A DNA stretch of 64,000 nt from Lachnospiraceae bacterium (GTDB lineage Bacteria > Bacillota > Clostridia > Lachnospirales > Lachnospiraceae), in contig JAIEAP010000010.1 of the NCBI GenBank assembly GCA_029071325.1, forward strand, positions 1-64,000, given 5' to 3'. Of this stretch, positions 53,816-63,405 are shown piece by piece. The position numbers and the translations under genes are program-made. Below the pieces are notes generated by a model. The model ran no database searches and was not told the origin of the DNA. It was given only the letters and a program-made list of their open reading frames with translations. Numbering within the stretch: the first letter of the stretch is position 1; each line of letters begins with the position of its first letter.

Positions 53816-55204
53816 TTACGCTTCCTTCGCCCTCTTCTGCCTGATCTGCTTGGCAATCTCTTCTACCTTCTGCTCGGACAGAATGTATTTCTTATGGAAT
53901 AAGAATACAGCGATCAAAAGTCCGATGATAGGCACCACCGTCATGGTCATACGCAGTCCTACCACCGAGGAACCGGCCGCAGTCGCAGCCGTGGATGATG
54001 TATCATCACTCAGATTGCACACGCTCAGGCAGATCGAAGCCACCAGTGCCGCCACGCCGGACGCAAGCTTCACCACAAAGGTCTGCATGGAGAAGATCAC
54101 GCTCTCATCCCGGCGGTTATTTTTCAGTTCCCCATAATCTACAGTATTTGCCAGGAACACCGTCACCAGCACAGTCAGCATACCGTTTGCCGCAAAGATG
54201 AAAAATCCCGGAATGAACAAAAGGTATACGCTGGACATATTGGTAAAGGCCAGTATGAGCAGAGCCACATATCCTACGATAGCCATCACAAAACTAATGT
54301 AAAAAACTTTGATGGCACTGAAAAATTTACGTAACAGCGGGAAGAACAACATCATGGACAGAATCTGAATGGCTCCGCCAAAGGTATTAAACAGTGTATA
54401 CGCATCTTCCCATTTTGCTCCGCCAAAATCATATTTGAAGAAATAGATCACAAGGTTGGAGGTAATATAAACGGAGCAGTTCACCAGCACAATGGTGATC
54501 ACCACCGCCATAGCCTGATCGTTTTGAATCAATGCCTTAAACATCTGTCCAACCGAGGGAGAATCCACATTGACGGTAGATTTCTCTTTGATGTTGATAC
54601 AGGTGCAAAGTATAAACAGGATGAACAGTACTGCAATGATCAGGGCAAACCAGCGAAAACCGGCGCGCTCATTCCCCTGTCCCAGTACAGAGACGCATTT
54701 TACAGTAATGATGGTGATGACCGCCGAACCTACGCCTGCACAGGAACGTGCCAGCGTGGACAGTCCCTCACGCTCTTTCCCGCCTTCCGTAAACGCCGGT
54801 ATCATGGACCAATAAGGAATATCCATCATGGTATACGTCACGCCCCATACAATATACATGACGGCTGCATAAGCGATCAGCCCTTTTCCGTCCAGGGCAG
54901 GCGGAGCCGCAAACATGAAATACAAAATAACCGCATTCAGTATTGTACCGATCAGCAGCCAGGGACGGAATTTCCCCCATTTCGTCCTGGTCTTCGCCAC
55001 CAGAACTCCCATGATGGGATCATTAAACGCATCAAACACACGCGCCGCCATCAGGATCATTCCCATGACAATCGCGCTCACCCCTAAAATATCCTGATAA
55101 TAATACAGGATATAACTTGCGGAAAACATATACACCATATCTTTTCCTACCGCTCCCAAACCGTATGATATCTTCTCCTTTGCCGTCAGTTTCATATCTG
55201 TCAC
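53816..55204 (-). CDS. GPH-family sugar:cation symporter
   Basis: 462 residues, twelve predicted membrane segments. Typical start KISYGLGAVGKDMVYMFSAS, then MAARVFDAFNDPIMGVLVAK and GKFRPWLLIG, the signature of glycoside-pentoside-hexuronide:cation symporters (MelB/YicJ type). It would import the galactoside that the two glycosidases split. The start ATGA overlaps the stop of the upstream GT-B-like gene. The tail VEEIAKQIRQKRAKEA is a short basic helix; no IIA regulatory domain. Confidence 0.92.
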   Translation of the reverse strand: MTDMKLTAKEKISYGLGAVGKDMVYMFSASYILYYYQDILGVSAIVMGMILMAARVFDAFNDPIMGVLVAKTRTKWGKFRPWLLIGTILNAVILYFMFAAPPALDGKGLIAYAAVMYIVWGVTYTMMDIPYWSMIPAFTEGGKEREGLSTLARSCAGVGSAVITIITVKCVSVLGQGNERAGFRWFALIIAVLFILFILCTCINIKEKSTVNVDSPSVGQMFKALIQNDQAMAVVITIVLVNCSVYITSNLVIYFFKYDFGGAKWEDAYTLFNTFGGAIQILSMMLFFPLLRKFFSAIKVFYISFVMAIVGYVALLILAFTNMSSVYLLFIPGFFIFAANGMLTVLVTVFLANTVDYGELKNNRRDESVIFSMQTFVVKLASGVAALVASICLSVCNLSDDTSSTAATAAGSSVVGLRMTMTVVPIIGLLIAVFLFHKKYILSEQKVEEIAKQIRQKRAKEA

Positions 55205-56691
55205 CTTTTCTCCCTTTCTTTGTTTTTACGTTCCATCGCCAGTTCCACTACCTTGTATGCCCCATCATAAATACCGGCAGCTTTATTCTGCACAATCCGA
55301 TCACACATATTCGTCAGCAGATGATCGTCTTCCATAAACAGCCGGATCATCTGAAGGGTATGCGCCGTATCCCGGCATTCCAGCGTGCCGTCTCCAATCT
55401 CTGCGGAATGAACGGCCCCCCATTGCTCATGACCGCCCACGCGCTTGATGAACAGCTTCGGCACCGGATAAAATGCAAGTTCGCTGGGCTTTGTCACCAA
55501 TACGTCGCAGCTTCTCATCAGAAGGTTCGTACAGTAAACCGCCTCAAAAATGTTCTCATGCCAGAATGCATGCACGCCTTTGATTTCTCCCGTCAGCGCT
55601 TCTTTGGCAAAGTTCTCTGTTTCCTTCCACTTTGCAAAGTGTTCCTGGGATACGTTTTTCAACTCCGGAATGTCTCGCACCAGTTCTTCCCACACATTGC
55701 GGTAATCCCCCACATTTACATAAAGCGCCGCTTTTCCTGCCCGGATCGCCGGCATAAGTTCCCGAATGATCGCCGCAAAAATCTCCTTCTGCGCGCCGGC
55801 TCCTCCGATGGTCAGAAGGAAACGCATGGGCTTTCCCTCTTCTTTACGCTTCTTCCTAGCAGCGCAGTCATCTTCAATGTTGCTGACCAGCTCATGGTCA
55901 ATATAATGTCCCGTATACTTCAGATCCTCGTCGGGCATCGGATGCAATACGTCCGTTCCCTGCATACCGTTTAAAATACGGTAACCCTGGTATGCATAGT
56001 GAGTCTGAACGGTGTGCAGGCTGCCCTCCGACAGATGAAGCGCCATCGGCCAGTTGTCCGGGATGGCATTGACCACATAACGCATCCCGGCATGCACTGC
56101 CGCCTGTGCCGGCCACACATGGGTCGCCACCAGCGGAATCTCTATGGGCACGTTCCGGTACACCGGCGCCATCAGCTCTGCATTTTTCTGATCCGAGGCG
56201 TTATAGCTTAGCTTACGGAACCCTTCATAATTCATGGGCTCCCATACAAGCTTGTTGAACAGCCTGCTCTTGCCGGAAAGTCTGGACCCCAAAGAGTACA
56301 GATCGTTCTGTGCTCCGATTACCTTGGTGCAAGTGGTCTGATGATAAGAATTCAGATCCATCCAATAAGGAATGTATCCCATAGCGTTTGCCGCCGAAGC
56401 GATTGCCATGGATATCCGGTAATGTCCGAACCCCATACGGATATTACCCACGATGATCCCTTTTTCTGTGTCAAATCCTGCGTTCCCCTTACTGCTTCCA
56501 TCTTCCCCTAAAAGGACATTCTGTACCCCCAGCAAATCCCCTATGTAGGCGTTCTTTTGAATCTTCACGGGATAATCTGCATTGGAATCATCTCCGAATT
56601 TCTTCCTGTACTTCTTCTTGGAACGGACGGCTTTACGGTATGTTTTTGCCGTCATTGGATTACCAAAAATAATCTTTGATCTTTCTTTCAT
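55201..56691 (-). CDS. GT-B-like protein (MGDG-synthase-like N-terminus), role unknown
   Basis: 496 residues. After a basic N-terminus, IIVGNIRMGFGHYRISMAIA resembles the glycine-rich donor-side start of GT28/MGDG-synthase proteins (G-x-G-H). Then VATHVWPAQAAVHAGMRYVV, and MRFLLTIGGAGAQKEIFAAI and VLVTKPSELAFYPVPKLFI in the second half, where GT-B enzymes bind the nucleotide sugar. No signal peptide. It lies in the middle of the galactoside operon between GH2 and the GPH symporter, with four-base coupling to the latter. A galactosyltransferase is possible but so is a non-catalytic or different enzyme; no activity can be named safely. Confidence 0.6.
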   Translation of the reverse strand: MKERSKIIFGNPMTAKTYRKAVRSKKKYRKKFGDDSNADYPVKIQKNAYIGDLLGVQNVLLGEDGSSKGNAGFDTEKGIIVGNIRMGFGHYRISMAIASAANAMGYIPYWMDLNSYHQTTCTKVIGAQNDLYSLGSRLSGKSRLFNKLVWEPMNYEGFRKLSYNASDQKNAELMAPVYRNVPIEIPLVATHVWPAQAAVHAGMRYVVNAIPDNWPMALHLSEGSLHTVQTHYAYQGYRILNGMQGTDVLHPMPDEDLKYTGHYIDHELVSNIEDDCAARKKRKEEGKPMRFLLTIGGAGAQKEIFAAIIRELMPAIRAGKAALYVNVGDYRNVWEELVRDIPELKNVSQEHFAKWKETENFAKEALTGEIKGVHAFWHENIFEAVYCTNLLMRSCDVLVTKPSELAFYPVPKLFIKRVGGHEQWGAVHSAEIGDGTLECRDTAHTLQMIRLFMEDDHLLTNMCDRIVQNKAAGIYDGAYKVVELAMERKNKEREKR

Positions 56692-56727
56692 ACCCTTTCT
56701 CCTTTCGCCTGGATTTTATATTTCCGT

Positions 56728-59139
56728 CTATACCGTTACGGTAAATGCGAGCACAATGTCCTTTGTCTGGAAGGTCCGTAGCTTAAGGGACGCCACCCCC
56801 GCCTGCCCGGTTGTTCGGATATAGGTTCCTCCCATCCCCCCCTGCAGAGAGATCACCGCCGGACCGATCAGTTCCACCGGCCCCTCAGTCTCCAGCATGA
56901 CCACTCCGTTGAAGAAATTCACCTGATTCTCATGCTCATCCAGCATACGGATCCGTATTGCCGCCACATCATAGGTATGGTTCTCCGCCAGATCACAATG
57001 ATCTGCTATCGCCTGCAAATGCAGGGACGTCATAGGCTCCTTCACGATCTGCTTTACGACTTTCCCGTCCTTGACGGCCTCGAACCGGTAGGAGGTGGAC
57101 GCCCCGCCCCAGTCTCCGATATACCGGTTATAAAGCGTCACCGCCTGAGTCGGCTTCATGTGATAGATCAACATCATCCGGATGGCTGTCAGATACACGG
57201 ACTTTGGAAGATTGGACAATCCGAATCTTGCCGTTGCATTTAACGCATCCTTGATGCCCTTTGCCTGTGCAGGTTTAAAGTTCTCATTCTTCTCAATGGC
57301 GTCCCCGATAAAATCGTCAATGAGAATTGGCCCATGCTCCAGATTCCGGTATGGGGAATCCTTCTGTGTATACTCCTTGATAAACCTGTCATTCTTATAC
57401 ATACGTACGCTGTCCGCATTGGTCAATATGTAGGTATTGCCCCTGTTGCATCCGGGATGCTCTCCGATATCCATGGAAGAGCTTAGGGCCAGGATCGGAA
57501 TCTCTTCCTGCTGACAAGCGTAAATATCTGCCGCAAGCTTCGGATTGCGGAACATATCCATCACACCATGATAACAGACACGATCTCCACTCCCGAAATC
57601 CTTGTGGGTATTGTAGTCAAACATACACCACCCGAAGCTTCCTGCAATATCTGCTTCTCCCGCCACCGCATCCAGGACATTGGCATGGCGCATGGCATGC
57701 TCCAATCTGTGTTCCTCCCAGTCATATGCTTTCGTGGGATACATATGTCCGTTGTATTCGCTGATGAGATACGGTTTGTGAAGATCCGAAGTGACATCCG
57801 CCTTCCGGTCACAGCCCTTCGTTTTCCCATCATGGAGAAAATCGTTATATGTATATACATCCTCCAGCAGGCTGCTCTTTTTATGGGCCCTTACTCCTCC
57901 GGTCTGCCGAGAGGGGTCCAGTTCGTGAGCCGCCGCATTGGTCCTTAAGTAGAATGCATCATCATCCTGAGATTCGTTGATGCGCACGCCCCACAAAATA
58001 ATGGAGGGATGGTTCCGGTACTGACGCACCATATCCTTCACATTCTGAACTGCCTGATCCTTCCAATCTTCATCCCCGATATACTGCCAGCCCGGCATCT
58101 CCGTAAATACCAGCAGCCCCAGTTCATCGCACCGGTCCAGAAAATAATGGGACTGGGGATAATGGGATGTACGCACCGCATTCAGTCCCAGTTCCCGTTT
58201 CAATATATCCGCATCCAGCTTCTGCATGGATTCCGGCATTGCGTACCCCACATACGGAAAGCTCTGATGGCGGTTCAATCCCCGGAGCTTTACCTTTCGG
58301 TTATTGAGATAAAACCCGTCCGACCGGAACTCTGCCTGGCGGAATCCGATGACGGTTATCTGCTCATCAGCCACAGCATCCCCTGCAAGAAGCTCGGTCC
58401 TGACCTCGTACAACACCGGAGTCTCCACATCCCACAGCCGTATTTCCTCATCACCAATCTTGGTCAACGGGAGCTTCATGGATACGCGGCTTCCCTTCAC
58501 AGCTTCCTGCCCCATAAACAGGTACTCCTGCTCGCCCTTTTTTCTTATAGACTGACGGATCACCGCCTGCTGCGCCTGGTTCAGTGTAATCTCAGAAATC
58601 ACCTCATGGGCTGCCCCCGGCTCCAGACCTGCTTTTCCCCGGACAAATACATCCTTCAGATAGAGCGGATCTTTCACATCCAGATAAACATCGCGGTAGA
58701 TTCCCCCATAAGTCATATAATCCACCACAAACCCAAAGGGCGGTACATTCACACTCTCCCGGCTGTCCACCTTCACCACCAGAAGGTTCTCTTCCCCATA
58801 GGACAGCCGCTCTGTTATATCCATGGAAAAAGCCGTATAGCCGCAATAATGCTCTCCCACCTTCTCACCGTTCAGGAACACCTCGCTTACATGCGCCGCC
58901 CCGTCTATGGTGAGAATCACCCGTTTTCCCTTCCACGCCTCCGGCGCTTCTATCTTCCTCCGGTAACCGCTCACCATCTGATAGATGTGCTCATCAAAAT
59001 AGTGGAACGGTGTTTCCTTACAGGTATGAGGCAGCCGCACAGCAGTCAGTGCGCAGTCGTCATAGTCCGCCTGCAGCATTGCTTCCTCATACTGCTCTGA
59101 AAATTTCCATCCGTCATTTAAATAAATACGGTCCCCCAT
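56728..59139 (-). CDS. GH2 beta-galactosidase-like glycosidase
   Basis: 803 residues without a signal peptide. GH2 layout: sugar-binding jelly roll (GYRRKIEAPEAWKGKRVILT), immunoglobulin-like domain, then TIM barrel with NRHQSFPYVGYAMPESMQKL, LNAVRTSHYPQSHYFLDRCD, the acid/base Glu in WGVRINESQDD (N-E), and the nucleophile Glu in LISEYNGHMYPTK. C-terminal beta domains follow. Beta-galactosidase or beta-glucuronidase-type activity is the range for the family; the neighbouring GH36 and GPH genes favour galactosides. It lies nine bases after tetR. Confidence 0.9.
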   Translation of the reverse strand: MGDRIYLNDGWKFSEQYEEAMLQADYDDCALTAVRLPHTCKETPFHYFDEHIYQMVSGYRRKIEAPEAWKGKRVILTIDGAAHVSEVFLNGEKVGEHYCGYTAFSMDITERLSYGEENLLVVKVDSRESVNVPPFGFVVDYMTYGGIYRDVYLDVKDPLYLKDVFVRGKAGLEPGAAHEVISEITLNQAQQAVIRQSIRKKGEQEYLFMGQEAVKGSRVSMKLPLTKIGDEEIRLWDVETPVLYEVRTELLAGDAVADEQITVIGFRQAEFRSDGFYLNNRKVKLRGLNRHQSFPYVGYAMPESMQKLDADILKRELGLNAVRTSHYPQSHYFLDRCDELGLLVFTEMPGWQYIGDEDWKDQAVQNVKDMVRQYRNHPSIILWGVRINESQDDDAFYLRTNAAAHELDPSRQTGGVRAHKKSSLLEDVYTYNDFLHDGKTKGCDRKADVTSDLHKPYLISEYNGHMYPTKAYDWEEHRLEHAMRHANVLDAVAGEADIAGSFGWCMFDYNTHKDFGSGDRVCYHGVMDMFRNPKLAADIYACQQEEIPILALSSSMDIGEHPGCNRGNTYILTNADSVRMYKNDRFIKEYTQKDSPYRNLEHGPILIDDFIGDAIEKNENFKPAQAKGIKDALNATARFGLSNLPKSVYLTAIRMMLIYHMKPTQAVTLYNRYIGDWGGASTSYRFEAVKDGKVVKQIVKEPMTSLHLQAIADHCDLAENHTYDVAAIRIRMLDEHENQVNFFNGVVMLETEGPVELIGPAVISLQGGMGGTYIRTTGQAGVASLKLRTFQTKDIVLAFTVTV

Positions 59140-59148
59140 AACCCCTCC

Positions 59149-59715
59149 TTATACACGAACCTCTATTCCATCCATCAGGATATTGACCACTTCCGTCAAT
59201 GCTTCCCGGTAAGTGATCTTATGCCGGATCAGAACATCACGCTGGAAAAACTGTTCCAGAGAAGCCTCCATCATCATTTTTAAGATCGGCAACTTAACCG
59301 GACGTATACTGCCTTCTTCCATGCCCTGTTCAATCAATTCTATGGTTGTCTCCCAGCCTGTTTCCAGCCTGACTTCCACCTGTTTATATATCTTCGGAAA
59401 TTTCCCTTTCAGGAGATACAACTGCCGGAAATCCAGATCTTTGTAGCCTTTCGGAAGCACCCCCAGAATCGTCCGTACTTTCTCGACCGTGCTTAATTCA
59501 CTGTTCTCAAGCACTTCCCGCTCGCTTTCCTTAATGGAATCAAATATATAGTCCACCATTGCTAAGAACAGCGCCTCTTTGTCACGAAAAACCGTATAAA
59601 TCGTTTTCTTGCTCATTTTCAAGACTGCCGCAATGTCATCCATGGTGAACTTCAATCCCTTTTTGTTGAATACCTGAATCGTCCCCTCCAGAATTTTTTC
59701 TCTTATCCCCATCAT
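59149..59715 (-). CDS. TetR-family transcriptional regulator
   Basis: 188 residues. N-terminal helix-turn-helix: GTIQVFNKKGLKFTMDDIAA, then LKMSKKTIYTVFRDKEALFL, the classic TetR DNA-binding region; the rest is the helical ligand domain. Strong GGAGGG site; ATG at 59715 or 59712. It is first in the galactoside operon and its promoter is covered by two GAAAC/GTTTC palindromes, so self-repression and induction by a galactoside-related ligand is the natural model. The effector is not known. Confidence 0.93.
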   Translation of the reverse strand: MMGIREKILEGTIQVFNKKGLKFTMDDIAAVLKMSKKTIYTVFRDKEALFLAMVDYIFDSIKESEREVLENSELSTVEKVRTILGVLPKGYKDLDFRQLYLLKGKFPKIYKQVEVRLETGWETTIELIEQGMEEGSIRPVKLPILKMMMEASLEQFFQRDVLIRHKITYREALTEVVNILMDGIEVRV

Positions 59716-59743
59716 CTTCCCTCCGACTCTTTGTCCTTCCCTG

Positions 59744-59832
59744 ATAGGAAACTTGTTTTTATATTTCAGTTTCCTATATTGTAACCCCTCCCATTCTTTT
59801 TATCAAGAAACGGTTTTTACAAAAACAGTTTC
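59744..59832 (-). promoter_or_regulatory. tetR operon promoter with two palindromic operators
   Basis: Minus strand -35 TTGATA (59801-59806), 17-base spacer, -10 TACAAT (59778-59783). One palindrome (59807-59832, GAAACGG...CAGTTTC) lies directly upstream of the -35 and a second inverted repeat, ATAGGAAAC/GTTTCCTAT (59744-59752 and 59769-59777), just downstream of the -10. Both share GAAAC/GTTTC half-sites, as expected for dimer or paired-dimer binding of the adjacent TetR protein. Confidence 0.65.
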
Positions 59833-60026
59833 CATTTTTTATGTATTTCTACCAAAAATGTATTTATCTTGCTTGTCCAGAAAATCAGTTTCTCACATAT
59901 GCCGTGCAGTTTCCATGTCCGCATCAGTAGTCGCATCCAGAACAATAGCAAGAATTATCTGCCCAGGCGGTCAAGATTCCGCTAGTGGACGCCAGAACCG
60001 GCTGGAACACGCATATGAAAAAGAAA

Positions 60027-60060
60027 CCTCTAAACGAAGTTACTCACATTCGTTTAGAGG
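60027..60060 (-). terminator. intrinsic terminator of the chemotaxis receptor gene
   Basis: Perfect 11-base stem CCTCTAAACGA / TCGTTTAGAGG with a 12-base loop, followed on minus by TTTCTTTTTC. It lies 34 bases after the stop of the receptor gene. The rest of the gap to tetR (59833-60011) has no convincing gene. Confidence 0.85.
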
Positions 60061-60093
60061 TTTCCTGATTTTCATGCTTACAACTATATCCTG

Positions 60094-61803
60094 TTAATCT
60101 TCCGGCAAAGCAAACTTAGCGATCAGGTTGTCCAGCATAACTGCCTGTGCGGACAACTGCTGGCTGGTTGCCGAGGACTCCTGCGCAACTGCCGCATTCG
60201 TCTGAATGACGTCTGAAATCTGATTAATGCCTTCCTCTGCCTGCTTCATGGTAGCTGCCTGACCGCTGGCAGAAATACTCATCTCCTTGGAAGAAGCAGC
60301 AATCTTTCGAATGCCCTCCACCACAGTCTCAATAGAAGCCACCGCGCGCTCCGCCACTCTGTTGCCGTTTTCAATCTCCTGCATAGCTCCTTCTATCAAT
60401 GTTCTGGTGTCTACCGCAGATTGACTGCTCTGCTCCGCAAGCTGCCGGATCTCATCCGCCACAACTGAGAACCCGCGTCCTGCTTCTCCCGCCCTTGCAG
60501 CTTCAATCGAAGCATTCAGCGAGAGTAAATTCGTCTGGGCAGCAATATTTTCGATTTCTGAAGTGATATTTCCGATCTTCTCAGATGCATCGTTGATGCG
60601 TGCCATAGCCTCCACCATTGCCCGGATATCCGCACTGCTGTTATCCGCCACATTGGCATATTCCTGAGACTGATGATAAGCTTCCTCCGCAGACTCCGCT
60701 GCTCTTTCCGCAGACTCCGCAATAGTCGTGATCGTCGCCTGAAGCTCTTCTACCACACTCGCCTGTTCTGTAGCGCCTTCCGCAAGGCTGAGAGATGTTT
60801 CCGCCAGATTACCGGAACCTGCTGTCACCTGCTGGGAGGATTCTTCAATGAAATGCATGGTATCCACCATACAGGCTTTCAATTGTTTGGAAGACTCAAA
60901 CAACTGTCTAAGGTCTCCGATGTATCTGGAATCATCCTTGGATCTTACCGTATAATCCGAATTTGCCATCTTCCCTAATATGTACTCCATGTCGGAAATG
61001 ATAAAATCAAGGGATTCTGCCATATTATGTGCCGCCCCGATCATATCGGCAACCTCATCCTTCGTGTCCGCAGTAGGGAATGGACTACGCAGATCACCTC
61101 TGGCAAATTCCTCCAGTCTGCTTTCCAGCTGATTCATTGGCTTGGAAATACTCTCTGCAATATGTTTTCCCAGACGGATAGAGAACATCAGACAAAGAAC
61201 AATGATAACGACCATTGCCACTACAAGTGCAATGCACACCACCGTCATCGTCGCTGAAACACTGTCTCCGCGTTCTACTTTGATATCCATAATGGAAGAT
61301 AACTCACTATATATGCTTTCATACACAGGCATCAACTCAACCATGCCCCGTTCCTGGGCTTCTAGGGAGATTTCTGCATCTGTAGTGGAGCCGAGATCCA
61401 GAATCTCCTCCTCCAATGCCCAATAGTCCGGCAATTGATCGGAAAGCTTACGATAAACTTCTTTATTCGCATCCGATACCATTACTTTCTCTAACTCGGC
61501 AAAACTCTCCATAAACATCTCTTTGTCATTATCATGAGTAGCCCTCATTCTTTCGATTTCTTCCGCCGAATCATATCCGATGCACCCCCGCAGTGCCGAT
61601 CTCGTCTCCGCAAAATACACCATGGTCTTACCCACATCTCCCTGTGCAAAACCATAATCATGCAGGGCTCCCGCATAAATCTTTGCTACTACAACCAGAG
61701 TGATCAGCGTCACTATTGCCGCCACTGCCGGAATACCCGATGCGATCACAAACGCTCGCACCAGCCTGTCCTTAATCCGATACTCATTCAATTTCTTTAG
61801 CAT
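60094..61803 (-). CDS. methyl-accepting chemotaxis protein
   Basis: 569 residues. Membrane segment at about 15-40 ([20 protein letters not shown]), a periplasmic-side four-helix (4HB-MCP) sensor to about 185, second segment at about 187-210 ([20 protein letters not shown]), a HAMP domain, then the signalling hairpin with the highly conserved tip [29 protein letters not shown]. It lacks a C-terminal CheR-binding pentapeptide. The ligand is unknown. No other chemotaxis or flagellar gene is in the window. Confidence 0.95.
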   Translation of the reverse strand: MLKKLNEYRIKDRLVRAFVIASGIPAVAAIVTLITLVVVAKIYAGALHDYGFAQGDVGKTMVYFAETRSALRGCIGYDSAEEIERMRATHDNDKEMFMESFAELEKVMVSDANKEVYRKLSDQLPDYWALEEEILDLGSTTDAEISLEAQERGMVELMPVYESIYSELSSIMDIKVERGDSVSATMTVVCIALVVAMVVIIVLCLMFSIRLGKHIAESISKPMNQLESRLEEFARGDLRSPFPTADTKDEVADMIGAAHNMAESLDFIISDMEYILGKMANSDYTVRSKDDSRYIGDLRQLFESSKQLKACMVDTMHFIEESSQQVTAGSGNLAETSLSLAEGATEQASVVEELQATITTIAESAERAAESAEEAYHQSQEYANVADNSSADIRAMVEAMARINDASEKIGNITSEIENIAAQTNLLSLNASIEAARAGEAGRGFSVVADEIRQLAEQSSQSAVDTRTLIEGAMQEIENGNRVAERAVASIETVVEGIRKIAASSKEMSISASGQAATMKQAEEGINQISDVIQTNAAVAQESSATSQQLSAQAVMLDNLIAKFALPED

Positions 61804-61880
61804 TTCCTTCTCCTCCTCGTGTTATGCCATAGAACTTCCGTAAAATAATTGTAACAAAATTAAGAATCCAATTGACTTAT

Positions 61881-61909
61881 ATTATACTATTCCAAATCAT
61901 ATTCGTCAA
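61881..61909 (-). promoter_or_regulatory. promoter of the chemotaxis receptor gene
   Basis: Minus strand -35 TTGACG (61904-61909), 17-base spacer, -10 TATAAT (61881-61886), near-consensus sigma-A. It lies about 80 bases before the ATG, which follows GAGGAGGAGAAGG. No sigma-28-like motif was seen. Confidence 0.7.
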
Positions 61910-62047
61910 GAAAACTCAAAGGTAAGTTCCCCTTACATTGTTACAATATCACTATTTCCTCTCCTTATGTAGAATTGCAGTTCCGATGAGTAACTGTTTT
62001 GCCGTTCTTGCATATACTTTATGGAATACTTGTGTTGAGGTTGCTGA

Positions 62048-63310
62048 ATGAAACACCTGCATTACACACAAAACGAATCATACAAAGGGCAGCTACAGGT
62101 AAACGTTGCCACGGAACTGGGATTCTTCCCTGTGGAAGACGCCAAAATCACCCTTTCTTACTCCGGCGATCCCACGAATACACTGGAGGAACTGACGACT
62201 GATAATTCAGGACAGACCGAAACTGTGGATCTGGCGGCTCCACCTTTGGAATATAGTATGGAGCCCTCGGAGGGACAGCCCTACTCCCAGTATACCATCC
62301 ATGTGGAAGCGCCTGGATACCGCCCGGTGAACGTATTTGGAATTGCTGTGCTTCCGGACACCACTGCGGTACAAAATATCCGCCTTTCCTCTGCAGAGAC
62401 CGCCGGAACAGAACCCCAGAATATTGTCATCACTGCCAATACACTGTTCGGAGATTTCCCACCGAAAATACCTGAGGCAGAGATCAAGCCTGTCAATGAG
62501 ACCGGGGAGATTGTCTTAAGCCGGGTCGTCATCCCGGAATTTGTGGTAGTTCATGACGGTCCGCCCAGCGACTCCAGAGCAAATGATTATTATGTACGTT
62601 ACCGGGATTACATCAAAAACGTTGCCTCCTGCGAAATCTATGCCACCTGGCCTGACGCATCGCTACGCGCCAACATTCTGGCCATTATGTCCTTCACATT
62701 AAACCGCGTGTATACCGAGTGGTACCGGAACAAAGGCTACAACTTTACTATTACCTCTTCCACTGCTTACGACCACAAATTTGTATACGGCAGAAATATT
62801 TATTCCAATATCTCCCAGATTGTTGACGAGATATTTAACAACTATCTGTCCCGCCCCAATGTAAGTCAGCCCATCCTGACCCAGTATTGTGACGGACAGC
62901 AGGTAACCTGCCCTAACTGGATGACGCAGTGGGGCTCTAAATATCTGGCCGACCAGGGTTACTCCGCCATCGAAATACTGCGCTACTATTACGGAAGCAG
63001 CATGTATATCAACTCAGCGGATGAGATCAGCGGCATCCCTGCATCCTGGCCCGGCACCAACCTCACGGTAGGATCCCAGGGCGATAAGGTCCGCCAGATG
63101 CAGGAACAGCTCAACCGTATTGCCCAGAATTACCCCGCCATCCCAAAGATTACGGCAGACGGTATTTTCGGTCCCGCCACGCGGGACGCCGTCATGAAGT
63201 TCCAGTCTATTTTCGGGCTGACGCCGGACGGAATCGTAGGATTTAAGACATGGTATAAGATTTCGGAAATCTATGTAGCAGTATCCCGGATTGCAGAATT
63301 ATATCAGTAA
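62048..63310 (+). CDS. SpoIID-like / peptidoglycan-binding protein
   Basis: 420 residues. Residues 1-110 look like a carboxypeptidase-regulatory-like beta domain (LGFFPVEDAKITLSYSGDP, YTIHVEAPGYRPVNVFGIAV). The middle (about 190-330) has YIKNVASCEIYATWPDASLR, ILAIMSFTLNRVYTEWY and STAYDHKFVYGRN, which resembles SpoIID/LytB amidase-enhancer domains. The C-terminus is a PG_binding_1 domain (LTVGSQGDKVRQMQEQLNRI, ADGIFGPATRDAVMKFQSIF). No signal peptide is visible at the ATG, so export is unexplained. First of two plus-strand genes; ribosome region GAGG seven bases before the ATG. Confidence 0.75.
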   Translation: MKHLHYTQNESYKGQLQVNVATELGFFPVEDAKITLSYSGDPTNTLEELTTDNSGQTETVDLAAPPLEYSMEPSEGQPYSQYTIHVEAPGYRPVNVFGIAVLPDTTAVQNIRLSSAETAGTEPQNIVITANTLFGDFPPKIPEAEIKPVNETGEIVLSRVVIPEFVVVHDGPPSDSRANDYYVRYRDYIKNVASCEIYATWPDASLRANILAIMSFTLNRVYTEWYRNKGYNFTITSSTAYDHKFVYGRNIYSNISQIVDEIFNNYLSRPNVSQPILTQYCDGQQVTCPNWMTQWGSKYLADQGYSAIEILRYYYGSSMYINSADEISGIPASWPGTNLTVGSQGDKVRQMQEQLNRIAQNYPAIPKITADGIFGPATRDAVMKFQSIFGLTPDGIVGFKTWYKISEIYVAVSRIAELYQ

Positions 63311-63364
63311 CTGTGAAACTCTGATAAAAAAATGGATGATTCCATAGAATTTCAGACCCAGTCG

Positions 63365-63373
63365 TGGTATACT
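63365..63373 (+). promoter_or_regulatory. extended -10 promoter candidate of the flavin reductase gene
   Basis: TGG-TATACT at 63365-63373, an extended -10 (TGn) without a good -35, 33 bases before the preferred ATG. It fits a short leader with the ribosome site GGAGGG at 63393-63398. Confidence 0.4.
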
Positions 63374-63405
63374 GAGAGCAGAACTTTTGATTGGAGGGAA
63401 AACAT

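Noticed and set aside
58009-59100. Plus-strand frame of 363 codons opposite the GH2 gene
   Set aside because: Catalytic GH2 motifs occupy the minus strand over the same bases; the plus frame has no recognisable domain.
59924-60015. Minus-strand frame with a Cys-rich end (DNSCYCSGCDY) between the receptor terminator and tetR, tempting as a modified-peptide precursor
   Set aside because: No start codon with a ribosome site, no maturase gene nearby, and the frame starts inside the terminator region. Probably decayed DNA.
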